A DNA stretch of 51,770 nucleotides from Clostridiaceae bacterium UBA5444 (GCA_002426575.1 DIRE01000043.1:14537-66306), one strand, 5' to 3'; shown: positions 26,242 to 35,977, counted from the first letter of the stretch. A program made the numbers and translations. Notes: generated from the letters alone by a model not told the origin.

Positions 26242-27735
26242 GTGTATAAACTTGATCAAACCCAAACTCCATTATTTGATGCATTAATGGAATATGTTGA
26301 TAGAGACACAATACCATTCCATGTACCTGGTCACAAAAAAGGGGATGGCTGTGATGATAAATTTAAAAATTTTGTAGGCAAAAATGTGCTTTCAATTGAT
26401 GTAACAGTATTTAAGTTAGTTGATAGTCTGCATCACCCAACTGGTGTAATAAAACAGGCTCAAGAGCTAGCTGCAGATGCTTATGGTTCAGATAAGGCCT
26501 TTTTCTCTATTAATGGTACTTCAGGTGCCATACAAGCAATGATTCTAAGTGTTGTATCAAGAGGCGATAAAATAATAATACCTAGAAATGTTCACAAATC
26601 TGTTACTGCAGGTATTATATTAAGTGGTGCTTGCCCCGTATATATGCAGCCTGAAATAGATAGAACCATAGGTGTGGCTTTAGGAGTTACCCCTGAGACT
26701 GTGGAAGATACTTTAAGGAAAAACCCTGATGCAAAGGCAGTCCTTATAATAAATCCAACTTATTATGGTGTTGCAGCTGATATTAAAAAAATAGCTGATA
26801 TCGTACATTCGTATGATATTCCCCTTATAGTAGATGAAGCTCACGGACCTCACCTTAGTTTTAATGATAGACTACCAATTTCGGCATTAGACGCAGGGGC
26901 TGATATGTGTGCTCAAAGTACTCATAAGATAATAGGCTCCTTAACTCAAAGCTCTCTTCTTCATGTTAAAGGTCCTAGGATTGATGTAAATAGGGTGCAG
27001 CAGGTTATGAACTTAATACAGACTACAAGCCCTTCATATATATTGATGGCATCCCTTGATGTTGCAAGGATGCAAATAGCAACAAAAGGAAAAAGATTGT
27101 TAGATAAGGCAATTGATCTTGCACAATATGCTCGAAAAGGGATAAACAATATACCTGGGCTTTATTGTTTTGGTGAAGAAGTGCTGTCTAAGAAAGGCGC
27201 TTATGGATTCGATCCAACTAAGCTTACTATTTGCTGCAGAGACATGGGAATAACAGGTTTTGAACTTGATAGAATTCTTAGCGAAGAATATCATATACAA
27301 TTTGAAATGTCAGACCTATATAATGCTCTTGCAGTAGGTTCTTTTGGAGATAGTAAAGAGAAAATGGATATACTTCTTTCTGCTCTTACAGATATAAGCC
27401 ATAAATATTCTAAACCTAACATCAAAAAAAGTGATGTGCTTGAAATTCCAGCAACCCCTGAGCAAGTTATGACACCAAGCGAGGCTTTTAATAGTCAGGC
27501 AGTATCTACAGCTTTAAAAGATAGTATTGGCAAAATTAGCGGTGAGTTTTTACTTGCATACCCACCAGGCATACCTGTATTGTGCCCTGGTGAAAAGGTA
27601 ACTCACGATATAATTGATTATGTTGAAGAAATGAAAAATGCAGGGCTTTATGTACAAGGCACAGAGGATCCAGACGTTGAATATATAAAGGTACTAGAAA
27701 ATACCGAGTCACAAAAATTAGACGTAACTGCATAA
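26242..27735 (+). CDS. Orn/Lys/Arg decarboxylase family protein (short, SpeA/YaaO type)
   Basis: About 497 residues. This PLP enzyme of the fold-I aminotransferase-like group lacks the N-terminal wing domain of the large inducible decarboxylases, as in B. subtilis SpeA/YaaO. Visible landmarks are FHVPGHKKG near residue 24, NGTSGAIQ near 89, DEAHGPHL near 200, and STHKIIGSLTQ near 228, where the Lys would bind PLP. The C-terminal domain carries PPGIPVLCPGE. It makes a polyamine precursor from arginine, lysine or ornithine; which one is not decidable here. I chose GTG 26242, with AGAAGG 11 nt upstream; GTG 26230 is in frame but overlaps that site. Confidence 0.88.
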   Translation: MYKLDQTQTPLFDALMEYVDRDTIPFHVPGHKKGDGCDDKFKNFVGKNVLSIDVTVFKLVDSLHHPTGVIKQAQELAADAYGSDKAFFSINGTSGAIQAMILSVVSRGDKIIIPRNVHKSVTAGIILSGACPVYMQPEIDRTIGVALGVTPETVEDTLRKNPDAKAVLIINPTYYGVAADIKKIADIVHSYDIPLIVDEAHGPHLSFNDRLPISALDAGADMCAQSTHKIIGSLTQSSLLHVKGPRIDVNRVQQVMNLIQTTSPSYILMASLDVARMQIATKGKRLLDKAIDLAQYARKGINNIPGLYCFGEEVLSKKGAYGFDPTKLTICCRDMGITGFELDRILSEEYHIQFEMSDLYNALAVGSFGDSKEKMDILLSALTDISHKYSKPNIKKSDVLEIPATPEQVMTPSEAFNSQAVSTALKDSIGKISGEFLLAYPPGIPVLCPGEKVTHDIIDYVEEMKNAGLYVQGTEDPDVEYIKVLENTESQKLDVTA

Positions 27736-27779
27736 ATTAAAAAGGCGGGATATTAAAAAATATTCCGCCTTTTTAATTT
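27735..27779. terminator. Bidirectional terminator between convergent genes
   Basis: A long near-perfect stem, AATTAAAAAGGCGG..ATATT with AATATTCCGCCTTTTTAATT, gives U tracts on both strands. It overlaps the last codons of the minus-strand gene ending at 27773. Confidence 0.9.
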
Positions 27780-28606
27780 CTAATCTTGTTATATTCCTCT
27801 TGTATTCTTTCATCCTCTTTAGAAATATAATACTGGGTATATTGATTCGTAGAGTAATTTATAACCTCTCCATAATAGCTTAATAAATTCATTGCAAAAG
27901 ATAGTAGATCATAAAGTTTTGTAGCAGATATTTGAAACTTGGTGTCAAGTTTTAATTTGGTTAGTCTTTTTATTTTTTTCGTCTCTCTTTTAACGGCATC
28001 ATAATAATCTGCACCAGCATTTAATTTCTTAACCTGCTCAAAATTTTTTACCAATATATCTCTATATAGATCTAATAATTCTTCTATTATTTCCTTTGAA
28101 CATATAGCATTATTATTCTTATATCCTTTTATTCTGTTGTCAAAATGCTTTAAAGCATCATTGGTTTCTACTCTTGTGTTAAAGTATGTTTCGAATACAT
28201 CTTTTACATTTTGTGCTTCTTTAACTTCTTTATTTATGTAAATATAATCTAAAACCCTATAAGCATCGTTGTAATCTTCCTCATCTCTTTTCATCTCTGC
28301 ATCAGATTTTATTGCCTTTCCAATATCAACAATCTCATACCCAAAGAAAATAGAGCTGTAATAAAAGAATTTGTTCAATTCTCTTAATAAAAACTTATCG
28401 GTTACCGCTTCGAAATTATCATCTACAATAAGCCTGCCACACATATCATTTTTAGGGATGCCTAAAAATGTACTATAGTAAACTATACAATAATACATTC
28501 TGTTTTCATACATAATCGGCTCAGATATCTTTGCAGTTTCGCTTTTAGAGGTATACTTTTTTGCAATATGCCTATATTCGTTAGTTATGCTTTTGTAATA
28601 CGTCAA
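27773..28606 (-). CDS. Hypothetical protein
   Basis: I do not recognise this 277-residue protein. It has no signal or membrane segment. It is rich in Tyr, Asn, Lys and charged residues and looks mostly helical after residue 60. There is a GRLIVDDNFEAV strand near residue 77 and long charged helices from about 100 on. The start is TTG at 28606, with GGGGGG 6 nt upstream. It follows the membrane-protein gene by 33 nt, so the two are probably co-transcribed. Confidence 0.7.
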   Translation of the reverse strand: MTYYKSITNEYRHIAKKYTSKSETAKISEPIMYENRMYYCIVYYSTFLGIPKNDMCGRLIVDDNFEAVTDKFLLRELNKFFYYSSIFFGYEIVDIGKAIKSDAEMKRDEEDYNDAYRVLDYIYINKEVKEAQNVKDVFETYFNTRVETNDALKHFDNRIKGYKNNNAICSKEIIEELLDLYRDILVKNFEQVKKLNAGADYYDAVKRETKKIKRLTKLKLDTKFQISATKLYDLLSFAMNLLSYYGEVINYSTNQYTQYYISKEDERIQEEYNKIRN

Positions 28607-28639
28607 AACAATCCCCCCTATATTATTTATTAATATAAT

Positions 28640-29383
28640 TTACTTAAACGAAAGCATTCTAAGTTTAAATAGCCTTGATCTTCTCGTAGATCCATTTAGA
28701 AATCTAAACAGTATTCCCCTATATACCATCATAAATAGCACCACAAAAAGTCCCAATAGAAACTTTATTATACCTACAGCGCTAAACTTCATGCTCAGGC
28801 TAAAGCTTAAGCCTATATTACCACCAAACAGATAATATATTGCTAGGTTAAACAGTAAATTAGGTACCGCCCACTCTATAAAGTTTTCCTTCATAAAATT
28901 AAATGATGCTGGAAATACTCCTGTCTCAGAATTATTTGTCTGATAAATCATCTCAGGCAATGGATTTAATAATATAACCACTAGAATTAAAACTGCTGTA
29001 TTTATAATATTTCCATATGGTGTTTTGATTATTACATCAGCAATAAGCCCATATAATAAAGATGCAATCCATATATAAAATGTAATATTCATTACCCTGC
29101 CAAGATAAGGTGTAAAGCTGTTTTTAAAATCATTTGTATCTGCAATTCTATTATTTATAATGTTTTCTATCAGGTATAGATAGGAACTTGTGCATGCTGC
29201 CGCTATAATTGCAAGTACTAATCCACCCAAAAAAGGAAGTTTAGAAAGAAGTATTCCCCCTAAAGCCAAAATAACAGAATATATAACAAGTGCAAACATA
29301 ACTGGCCAGTTCTTTATTGAAAACTTTAATGCTCTTTTTGCTGTATCGATGTAGTATTTAGTCATAAGTTTAAAAAGTTCCAT
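28640..29383 (-). CDS. Hypothetical integral membrane protein
   Basis: The 247-residue protein has about six hydrophobic spans (near residues 28-50, 52-75, 95-115, 125-143, 170-190 and 205-228). The basic C-terminal tail RRSRLFKLRM is probably cytoplasmic. I cannot place it in a named family with confidence; it recalls small DUF-type clostridial membrane proteins. GGAGA lies 8 nt before the ATG. It is paired with the unrecognised soluble gene downstream. The 146-bp gap before it is AT-rich with no clear promoter. Confidence 0.7.
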   Translation of the reverse strand: MELFKLMTKYYIDTAKRALKFSIKNWPVMFALVIYSVILALGGILLSKLPFLGGLVLAIIAAACTSSYLYLIENIINNRIADTNDFKNSFTPYLGRVMNITFYIWIASLLYGLIADVIIKTPYGNIINTAVLILVVILLNPLPEMIYQTNNSETGVFPASFNFMKENFIEWAVPNLLFNLAIYYLFGGNIGLSFSLSMKFSAVGIIKFLLGLFVVLFMMVYRGILFRFLNGSTRRSRLFKLRMLSFK

Positions 29384-29529
29384 TTGCTATCTCTCCTCAA
29401 CAAATAATGTACAAACATTCTGTCTATATTTGTTATAATTTTAATTACTAATGCTGTTACTATTACACATTTTTTATTATATCACTAATCCAAAACTAAT
29501 ATCTTTAGAATATTAAAGTTTGCTATATA

Positions 29530-30438
29530 TTAAGTAATTGTTCTAGCTACAATGCTTCCAAGAGCTATTGAAAAAAGTTTGGTTTCATGGTTATCTCCCC
29601 TTGATACAAGAACAATTGGGTACCTAGCCCCCATTATTATACCTGCAGATTTTGCACCTCCAAAGTATGTTAAAGATTTTCCAAGGATATTGCCTGCTTC
29701 TATATTTGGAACAAGCAATATGTCTGCATCTCCTGCAACATCGCCATGAACATTTTTATTATTTGCAGATTTTTTATTTATAGCAATATCTAAAGATAAT
29801 GGGCCATCTATTATACATCCACTTATCTGTCCTCTTTGGTTCATTTTGGTTAGCAGGGCGGCATCTATTGTAGACTGCATATGAGTATTAACTACTTCCA
29901 CTGCACAAAGGGGTGCAACCTTTGGGCATTCAATCCCTAAAATAGATGTGAGCTTAACTGCATTTTGTATAATATCAATCTTTTGTTTTAGATCCGGGTA
30001 CATTACCATGCCGCCATCAGTTAAAAAAAGCAATTTGTCATAAGAAGCCATGCTATATACCATAACATGGCTTAATAATCTACTTTTAAATAAACCTTTA
30101 TCTTTATCAAGAACCGCTTTTAAAACACTGGATGTTTTTATATTTCCCTTCATAAGTATATCTGCCCCACCTGATGATACAATTTCTACTGCAGTGTTTG
30201 CACACCCATATTCTTCCTTTTTGTCGACAATTTCGAATTTAGATATGTCAAGGCTGCAGCAGGCAGCAGTCTCCTTTATTTTGCTTTTGTCTCCTATTAG
30301 TATACCATCTGCAAGTCCCATACACATTGCATTATTAATTGATAGCAGTACATCCGTATTCTCCGCACCTGCAACTGCTATTGTCCTTTTTTCACTTTTT
30401 AATGCATCTTCAATTAGTTCATGAAAATTATTTATCAT
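29530..30438 (-). CDS. ptb: Phosphate butyryltransferase-like protein
   Basis: The 302-residue member of the phosphate acetyl/butyryltransferase family matches Ptb in length (about 300). It shows VAGAENTDVLLSI near residue 21, ADGILIGDKSKI, GGADILMKGNIKTSS near 90, FLTDGGMVMYPDL near 137, and DILLVPNIEAGNILGKSLTYF near 237. Ptb interconverts butyryl-CoA and butyryl phosphate. The usual partner gene for butyrate kinase is absent; the next genes are two GNATs and a membrane protein. ATG 30438 follows GAGGTG at 4 nt; the longer frame starts at a GTG within the ribosome site. Substrate chain length is uncertain. Confidence 0.8.
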   Translation of the reverse strand: MINNFHELIEDALKSEKRTIAVAGAENTDVLLSINNAMCMGLADGILIGDKSKIKETAACCSLDISKFEIVDKKEEYGCANTAVEIVSSGGADILMKGNIKTSSVLKAVLDKDKGLFKSRLLSHVMVYSMASYDKLLFLTDGGMVMYPDLKQKIDIIQNAVKLTSILGIECPKVAPLCAVEVVNTHMQSTIDAALLTKMNQRGQISGCIIDGPLSLDIAINKKSANNKNVHGDVAGDADILLVPNIEAGNILGKSLTYFGGAKSAGIIMGARYPIVLVSRGDNHETKLFSIALGSIVARTIT

Positions 30439-30487
30439 TTTCCACCTCACTAGAAGATTTATAAAGGGTTGGCATCCATATAAATAT

Positions 30488-30997
30488 TTACTTTTTTACT
30501 ATGCTCATAGATACTAAATTTTTATAGCATCCGTCCTTATACAGCCTTTCAAATAGCATTCCTTCCTTTTCATAACCAGCCTTTTCAAAACATTTTATGG
30601 CTCTTTCATTGTCTTCTATTATATTTGAGTAAATTGTATGAAGATTGATTTCATATAGCCCATATTCTGTAAGGGTTTTTAGAGCATCAAATCCATATCC
30701 CCTTCCCCAACAGTTTTTGGCATATATTGTAACACTTATTTCAGCAATACTGCTTACAAAATCTATATTATAAAGAGAGCATATACCAATAGGCACATCA
30801 TCTTCTATCTGTATTAATAAATTTATGCTGGATTTATCAGAGTATACGCCTAATAGGCCATTTTTTATAAATAACTGCCTATTAGGAAATACAGTAGGAA
30901 TAAACTTACATACTTCTTCATCACTTGCCCAACCTTTAAGTATATATTCATCGTCTTTATCTATAACCCTTAAATCTACGTATTGACCCTTTATCAT
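30488..30997 (-). CDS. GNAT family N-acetyltransferase (RimJ/RimL type)
   Basis: The 169-residue protein has the GNAT fold: an N-terminal YVDLRVIDKDDEYILKGW, a central strand with PIGICSLYNIDF, the acetyl-CoA loop WGRGYGFDALKTL near residue 97, and a C-terminal NERAIKCFEKAGYEKEG. RimJ/RimL types acetylate protein N-termini, amino sugars or antibiotics. Its start overlaps the stop of the upstream GNAT gene by 4 nt. The two proteins are clearly related paralogs. The acceptor is unknown. Confidence 0.88.
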   Translation of the reverse strand: MIKGQYVDLRVIDKDDEYILKGWASDEEVCKFIPTVFPNRQLFIKNGLLGVYSDKSSINLLIQIEDDVPIGICSLYNIDFVSSIAEISVTIYAKNCWGRGYGFDALKTLTEYGLYEINLHTIYSNIIEDNERAIKCFEKAGYEKEGMLFERLYKDGCYKNLVSMSIVKK

Positions 30998-31545
30998 GCT
31001 ATGTCGCCTCCATCTGTCATCTCCTCATATTCACACTTTAGAATTCCCATTATGTATATATCGTGATATTTACCTCTTCTGTAAACACCTTCTCTTATAA
31101 TGCCTTCAACCTTCAATCCACACCTTTTGTAGCATTTTATTGCCTTTTTATTAAAATCAAATACATAAGACTCAAGCCTATTTAGGTTTAGCTTATTAAA
31201 TGCATAATCCATAATAATATGCAGAGCCTCTGTACCATATCCCTTACCTATGAATTCCTGTTCCCCTATATATAAAAAGCAATTTGCCTTTTTATTTATA
31301 AAGTCCACTTCGGTTAATACACATCTTCCAACTATTCTTTTTGAACTTTTATCAGCTATGCATAAGTCAATGGTTCTTTCATCAGTCCTATATTTTTCTA
31401 CTTCGCTGCACAGCTCATCCTTATTTAAAAAAGCTACCCTAAAATCAAATAATTCTTTTAGTTCATAATCTGAAGACCACTGAAAAATAGTTGGTATGTC
31501 TTCATTTTCAACAGGCCTGACTACTATCCTATCTCCAATAAGCAA
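30994..31545 (-). CDS. GNAT family N-acetyltransferase (RimJ/RimL type)
   Basis: The 183-residue paralog of the next gene has IVVRPVENEDIPTIFQW at the start, IVGRCVLTEVDF, the acetyl-CoA loop FIGKGYGTEALHII near residue 95, and NKKAIKCYKRCGLKVEG. The start is TTG at 31545, with GAGAGG 4 nt upstream. It overlaps the second GNAT gene by 4 nt, so both products should be made from one message. Function beyond acetyl transfer is not readable. Confidence 0.87.
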   Translation of the reverse strand: MLIGDRIVVRPVENEDIPTIFQWSSDYELKELFDFRVAFLNKDELCSEVEKYRTDERTIDLCIADKSSKRIVGRCVLTEVDFINKKANCFLYIGEQEFIGKGYGTEALHIIMDYAFNKLNLNRLESYVFDFNKKAIKCYKRCGLKVEGIIREGVYRRGKYHDIYIMGILKCEYEEMTDGGDIA

Positions 31546-31620
31546 AATACCTCTCCCCTTCCTTAATATGGCACATTCTTCATCTTACAAATATTATAAC
31601 ACAGGCAAATAAATTTACAT

Positions 31621-31663
31621 AAAAATAAAGGAGGTATTTTATAATATTTCTATAAAATACCTC
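31621..31663 (-). terminator. Terminator after the wall-amidase gene
   Basis: A perfect 13-bp stem (31631-31643 with 31651-31663, GAGGTATTTTATA) is followed on the minus strand by CTTTATTTTTAT. It lies 20 nt past the amidase stop. Confidence 0.85.
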
Positions 31664-31682
31664 TTGTAATATTTTAATATAT

Positions 31683-33482
31683 TTATTTACTATTAAAAAA
31701 GTCTACAATTGATTGAACTATTACATCTGCAAGCTGTTCTTGGAATTCATCCTGCATCATTTTATCATATTCTGCTTTATTTGATATAAAACCAACCTCT
31801 GCAAGAACTGATGGCATAGTTGTATTTTTTGTTACATAAAGGTCACCATCTTTAGGTCCTCTATTTTTCAAGCCTAGTCCTGATATTCCACTACTTATAG
31901 AAGTTGCAAGCTGTTTGCTGTCTGATACCACTTGGCTCTTTTTATCAGGATCAACAAGTGGTCTTACGCTGCTATACCAAGCTTCAGTACCACCAACACT
32001 TGAATCGGCAACTGAATTATAATGTATACTTAAAAATAAATCAGCATTGGCATCATTAGCAATTTTAGTCCTATCGGAAAGTTCTACAAAACTATCATCA
32101 TACCTTGTCATTATTACGGTATAGCCTTGGCTTACAAGCTTATTATATATAATTGTAGATGTGGCTAAGGTAAGATCTTTTTCCCACTTTCCGCTTTCTG
32201 GTGTTCTTGTGCCTACTGCTGATCCACCGTGCCCCGGGTCTATTACAATTATTTTGTTCTGCTTAACATATAGATTTACTTCCTTATACTTGCCTCCGTA
32301 AGTCGCCATAATTTTTACGTTTCCATCGCCCACTCCAGTTACTATGCCATCTTGTGTTACAGTGGCAATTGATTCATCACTTGAAGCATAGGTTATAGTT
32401 GGCTTTTCAGCATCTTTAGGTATCATAACTGCATTAGCAGATGCTTTAGCAGTTTCACCAGATAATATGGAACCACGTGATAATGATAGGCTAATGTCCA
32501 CAAATATTGGTGGAGTGATTCCCTTTACAACATTATCTGGCAGCACCTTTTCTCCGCCTAATATATAAACATTTCTAATCTTATCAAGATTCATGTCTAT
32601 ATATTCCTTAGCACTCTTTGTTGGCTCTTTACTAGCAAGTATTATTGGGGATTGAGTCATTGCAGCTAATGCAGAACCTGATAGGGCATCAGGGAAATCT
32701 AATCCTGTGGCAATATATACATCCTGCATATTAAAGTCCCCGCTAAATTTCTTTAGCACGGCTATATTAGTTTCAAATCTATTGCTGCCTTCTATCCGGG
32801 TTGGATTTTTTAGTTTATTCATAACAGAATCTTCTATAGCTTTTTTGCCGCCTATTACATAGGAAGATGTAACAGAATCTCTATTGGCATATTTTCTAAT
32901 ATCCTCTGTCATAGATTTTGACCCTGTAAGCAGTATTGGTATTCCATTACTTGCAGCCCATGGAGCGATAGATAAAGCATCTGCAAAATCTGTTCCTGTT
33001 GCAATTACAACTTTATCTGCTTGTCCAACCTCTTCAGCGACCTTAAGGCTAGTTTCATACCTATCATTTCCTGAGAGCCTTATACATTCTATGCCCCTAT
33101 TTTTTAAAGTATTAACTATTCCGCTTGATACTGCCTTTTCTCCTCCAATTATGTATACTGTACTTGGTGACAGTCTTTCTAATTCTTTATCAACAATTGG
33201 ATTTAATTTATCTTGAGCCGTAAGCAAAATTGGTGCGTTCAACTTCTTAGCAAGAGGTGTAGCGCTAAGTGCATCTGGATAGTCTAAACCTGTAGCCATT
33301 ATTACATAATCTGAACCATCCTTCCATCCCGTCTTAGATATGTTGACAGAAGTTTCATATCTATCCTTGCCCGATAACCGCCCACCATCGACCATGGTTT
33401 GGGCATATGCAGCCGTAGTAGATATGCAGATTGTTGCAATAAATATTAGTGCAGTTTTTATAAATAAATCTCTTTTTATCAT
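31683..33482 (-). CDS. N-acetylmuramoyl-L-alanine amidase with three cell-wall-binding (CWB2) repeats
   Basis: The 599-residue exported protein has a signal peptide (about 1-27, ending AAYAQ). Three PF04122 repeats follow (RLSGKDRYETS, RLSGNDRYETS and RIEGSNRFETN begin them), to about residue 320. A Big_2-like domain spans about 325-400, and an Amidase_3 zinc domain follows from about 405 to the end. Zinc and catalytic residues are in IDPGHGG, ESGKWEKD, SIHYNS and AEVGFIS. It cuts the MurNAc-L-Ala bond of peptidoglycan, and CWB2 repeats hold clostridial proteins to anionic wall polymers. I chose ATG 33482, with GGAGG 5 nt upstream. Its anchor may depend on a polymer such as that of the nearby locus. 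Confidence 0.93.
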   Translation of the reverse strand: MIKRDLFIKTALIFIATICISTTAAYAQTMVDGGRLSGKDRYETSVNISKTGWKDGSDYVIMATGLDYPDALSATPLAKKLNAPILLTAQDKLNPIVDKELERLSPSTVYIIGGEKAVSSGIVNTLKNRGIECIRLSGNDRYETSLKVAEEVGQADKVVIATGTDFADALSIAPWAASNGIPILLTGSKSMTEDIRKYANRDSVTSSYVIGGKKAIEDSVMNKLKNPTRIEGSNRFETNIAVLKKFSGDFNMQDVYIATGLDFPDALSGSALAAMTQSPIILASKEPTKSAKEYIDMNLDKIRNVYILGGEKVLPDNVVKGITPPIFVDISLSLSRGSILSGETAKASANAVMIPKDAEKPTITYASSDESIATVTQDGIVTGVGDGNVKIMATYGGKYKEVNLYVKQNKIIVIDPGHGGSAVGTRTPESGKWEKDLTLATSTIIYNKLVSQGYTVIMTRYDDSFVELSDRTKIANDANADLFLSIHYNSVADSSVGGTEAWYSSVRPLVDPDKKSQVVSDSKQLATSISSGISGLGLKNRGPKDGDLYVTKNTTMPSVLAEVGFISNKAEYDKMMQDEFQEQLADVIVQSIVDFFNSK

Positions 33483-33563
33483 TGCGTCCTCCTCCCACAT
33501 TCTATAAATTATATCTCATATTATAGCATAATATTTAATATTATAAACTAAAAGTATAAATTA

Positions 33564-35951
33564 TTACATACTTTTTATCTCGACAACTGTAACTCCAATG
33601 CCACCTTCTCCATACTTACCTGCTCTATATGATTTTACATGGGCACTGCTTTTTAGCATATCCATAACCCCTTGCCTTAAAACTCCAGTACCTTTGCCAT
33701 GTATTATGGTTACTTCATTTAGATGGGATAGGTATGCATCATCTAAATATTTATCAACATTAATCAATGCTTCGTCAAGGGTTTGCCCTCTAAGATCAAT
33801 AGATGTGGCAGTTGTTTTAGATTTATTTCTAACCAATACTGCAGATGATTTTAATGCTCTTTTGTTTGGTGCATCACTGCATCTCGACAGGTTAGATATA
33901 TGGACATTCATTTTCATAATGCCCACTTGTACCATAACCTCTCCCTTATCATCGGGTAAAGATAGAATGCTCCCTTTTTGGTTCAACGTGGATATAAAAA
34001 CAGTATCCCCTAATTTAATATTCTTTATAGGCATTAGCCTATCTTTGGGTATAATTGACTCTGCAATATTGTTAATAGAGCCTTCCGCATCATCGAGCTT
34101 TAACTTTAGTTTTTTTCTTGCTTCTTCTATTTGCCTATTTCTCTCTGCTGCAGTATCATGCTCCTCAGCCTTCTTTATCTGATTTACAAGGTCATCTGCA
34201 TCATTTTTAGCATCTAGAATAATGGTCTTTGCCTTTTTTCTTGCCTCGTTTAATACTGCATCTCTTTCTTTATCAAGCTTAAACTTTCTATTCTCGTACT
34301 CCTCTTTAAGCTTTTTAACCTCTGTTTTTAACCTTTCTGCCTCTTCTCTTTCGCTTTCAGCTAAAATTCTATTTTTCTGAAGGTCAGTTATAATATTTTC
34401 AAATTCTAAGTCTTCTTCTGATATTAGTCCTCTTGCTTTGTTTATTATATAATCATCAAGCCCAAGCCTTTTTGAAATTTCAAATGCATTAGACTTACCA
34501 GGTACACCTATTAAAAGTTTATATGTTGGCCTTAGAGTTTCAACATCAAATTCAACGGATGCATTTACTATACCAGGTCTTTGCATTGCAAATGCTTTTA
34601 GCTCACTGTAGTGAGTAGTTGCAACCACGGTTGCCCCTCTTTGATATAAGTCATCTAGTATTGCCATGGCAAGTGCCGCACCTTCTGTAGGATCCGTCCC
34701 AGCTCCAAGCTCATCAAATAAAACCAAAGACCTATCCGTGGCATGCCCAATTATGCTTACTATGTTTGTCATATGAGATGAAAATGTGGATAGGCTCTGT
34801 TCTATGCTTTGTTCATCTCCAATGTCTGCATAAACGCTATTAAATACTGATACAGAGGAGTTATCACTAGCAGGTATCTGAAGACCAGCCATTGCCATTA
34901 AGGTTATTATACCTAATGTTTTTAGTGTAACGGTTTTTCCTCCCGTATTAGGGCCTGTTATTACAACTATATTGTATTCACTTCCAATTACAATATCATT
35001 TGCCACAACTTTTTTAGGATCTATTAAAGGATGTCTTGCTTTCTTTAAATTAATATAGCCCTTGTCATTTATTGTAGGCGGCATACAGTTCATTTGTATT
35101 GCAAGCTTTGCCTTTGCAAAAATAAAATCAAGCTCAGATAATATATCGCAATTTGCACCAATTGCATCTATATTATCTTCAACCTTTCCAGTGAGCTCAG
35201 ATAATATTTTCTCTATTTCAGCCTTTTCTTTGGATTTTAATTCCTTTATGTCATTGTTCATTTCAACCACTGCCATTGGCTCTATAAAGAGTGTGGAACC
35301 ACTTGCAGATTGATCATGAACAAGTCCAGGCATATTTGCCCTATATTCAGACTTTACTGGTACGACAAACCTATCCCCTCTAACAGTGATTATTTGATCC
35401 TGGAGGGCTTTTGAATGTTGGGATGATCTTATTATGCTGTTTAATTTATCTCTAATAGAGTTATTTTTGTCTCTTATTTGTCTCCTTATATTATAAAGAG
35501 TTGTACTTGCCCTATCAGATATTTCATCTTCACTTACAATTGCATTATATATATCATCTTCAATTGCTTTAAGTGAATATAGTCCCCCCACTAAATCATA
35601 TATAATAGGATAGTCTTCCCCTTCATCGTCTTTTAAGTAGCCTTTAAGCCGTCTTGCACATCTTAATAGGTCAGCAGTTTTAAGAAGATCATGGGGATCC
35701 ATTATAGAACTTATTTCAGCCTTTCTAAGTCCTGTTCTTATATCGCTTAGCCCCTCTAATGGCACGCTTCCTTTTCTAAGTACAATTTTAACTGCCTCAT
35801 CAGTTTCCTGCTGCATTATTTTAACCTCATTAACACTATTAGATGGCTTAAGCTCTTTTGCTATTTCTCTGCCCATACTTGACACAGTATTTTCACATAA
35901 CATGTCTATTATTTTATTATATTCTAAAACCCTATAGGCCTTTTCATTCAT
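33564..35951 (-). CDS. mutS2: Endonuclease MutS2
   Basis: The 795-residue protein has MutS core and clamp domains, the ATPase with Walker A TGPNTGGKTVTLKT near residue 326 and Walker B DELGAGTDPTEG near 405, a long coiled coil (about 510-620), a KOW-like segment with GDTVFI, and a C-terminal Smr nuclease domain (DLRGQTLDEAL, IHGKGTGVLRQ). MutS2 limits homologous recombination and, in Bacillus, rescues collided ribosomes. ATG 35951 follows GAGGTGG at 5 nt; the longer frame overlaps the end of the U32 gene. It is 26 nt downstream of that gene and probably in one operon with it. Confidence 0.95.
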   Translation of the reverse strand: MNEKAYRVLEYNKIIDMLCENTVSSMGREIAKELKPSNSVNEVKIMQQETDEAVKIVLRKGSVPLEGLSDIRTGLRKAEISSIMDPHDLLKTADLLRCARRLKGYLKDDEGEDYPIIYDLVGGLYSLKAIEDDIYNAIVSEDEISDRASTTLYNIRRQIRDKNNSIRDKLNSIIRSSQHSKALQDQIITVRGDRFVVPVKSEYRANMPGLVHDQSASGSTLFIEPMAVVEMNNDIKELKSKEKAEIEKILSELTGKVEDNIDAIGANCDILSELDFIFAKAKLAIQMNCMPPTINDKGYINLKKARHPLIDPKKVVANDIVIGSEYNIVVITGPNTGGKTVTLKTLGIITLMAMAGLQIPASDNSSVSVFNSVYADIGDEQSIEQSLSTFSSHMTNIVSIIGHATDRSLVLFDELGAGTDPTEGAALAMAILDDLYQRGATVVATTHYSELKAFAMQRPGIVNASVEFDVETLRPTYKLLIGVPGKSNAFEISKRLGLDDYIINKARGLISEEDLEFENIITDLQKNRILAESEREEAERLKTEVKKLKEEYENRKFKLDKERDAVLNEARKKAKTIILDAKNDADDLVNQIKKAEEHDTAAERNRQIEEARKKLKLKLDDAEGSINNIAESIIPKDRLMPIKNIKLGDTVFISTLNQKGSILSLPDDKGEVMVQVGIMKMNVHISNLSRCSDAPNKRALKSSAVLVRNKSKTTATSIDLRGQTLDEALINVDKYLDDAYLSHLNEVTIIHGKGTGVLRQGVMDMLKSSAHVKSYRAGKYGEGGIGVTVVEIKSM

Positions 35952-35977
35952 CTTTTCCACCTCTTTATTGCTTTGCA

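Noticed and set aside
33598..34182. 194-codon plus-strand frame opposite mutS2
   Set aside because: It is a shadow of the mutS2 reading frame with no ribosome site and low-complexity content.
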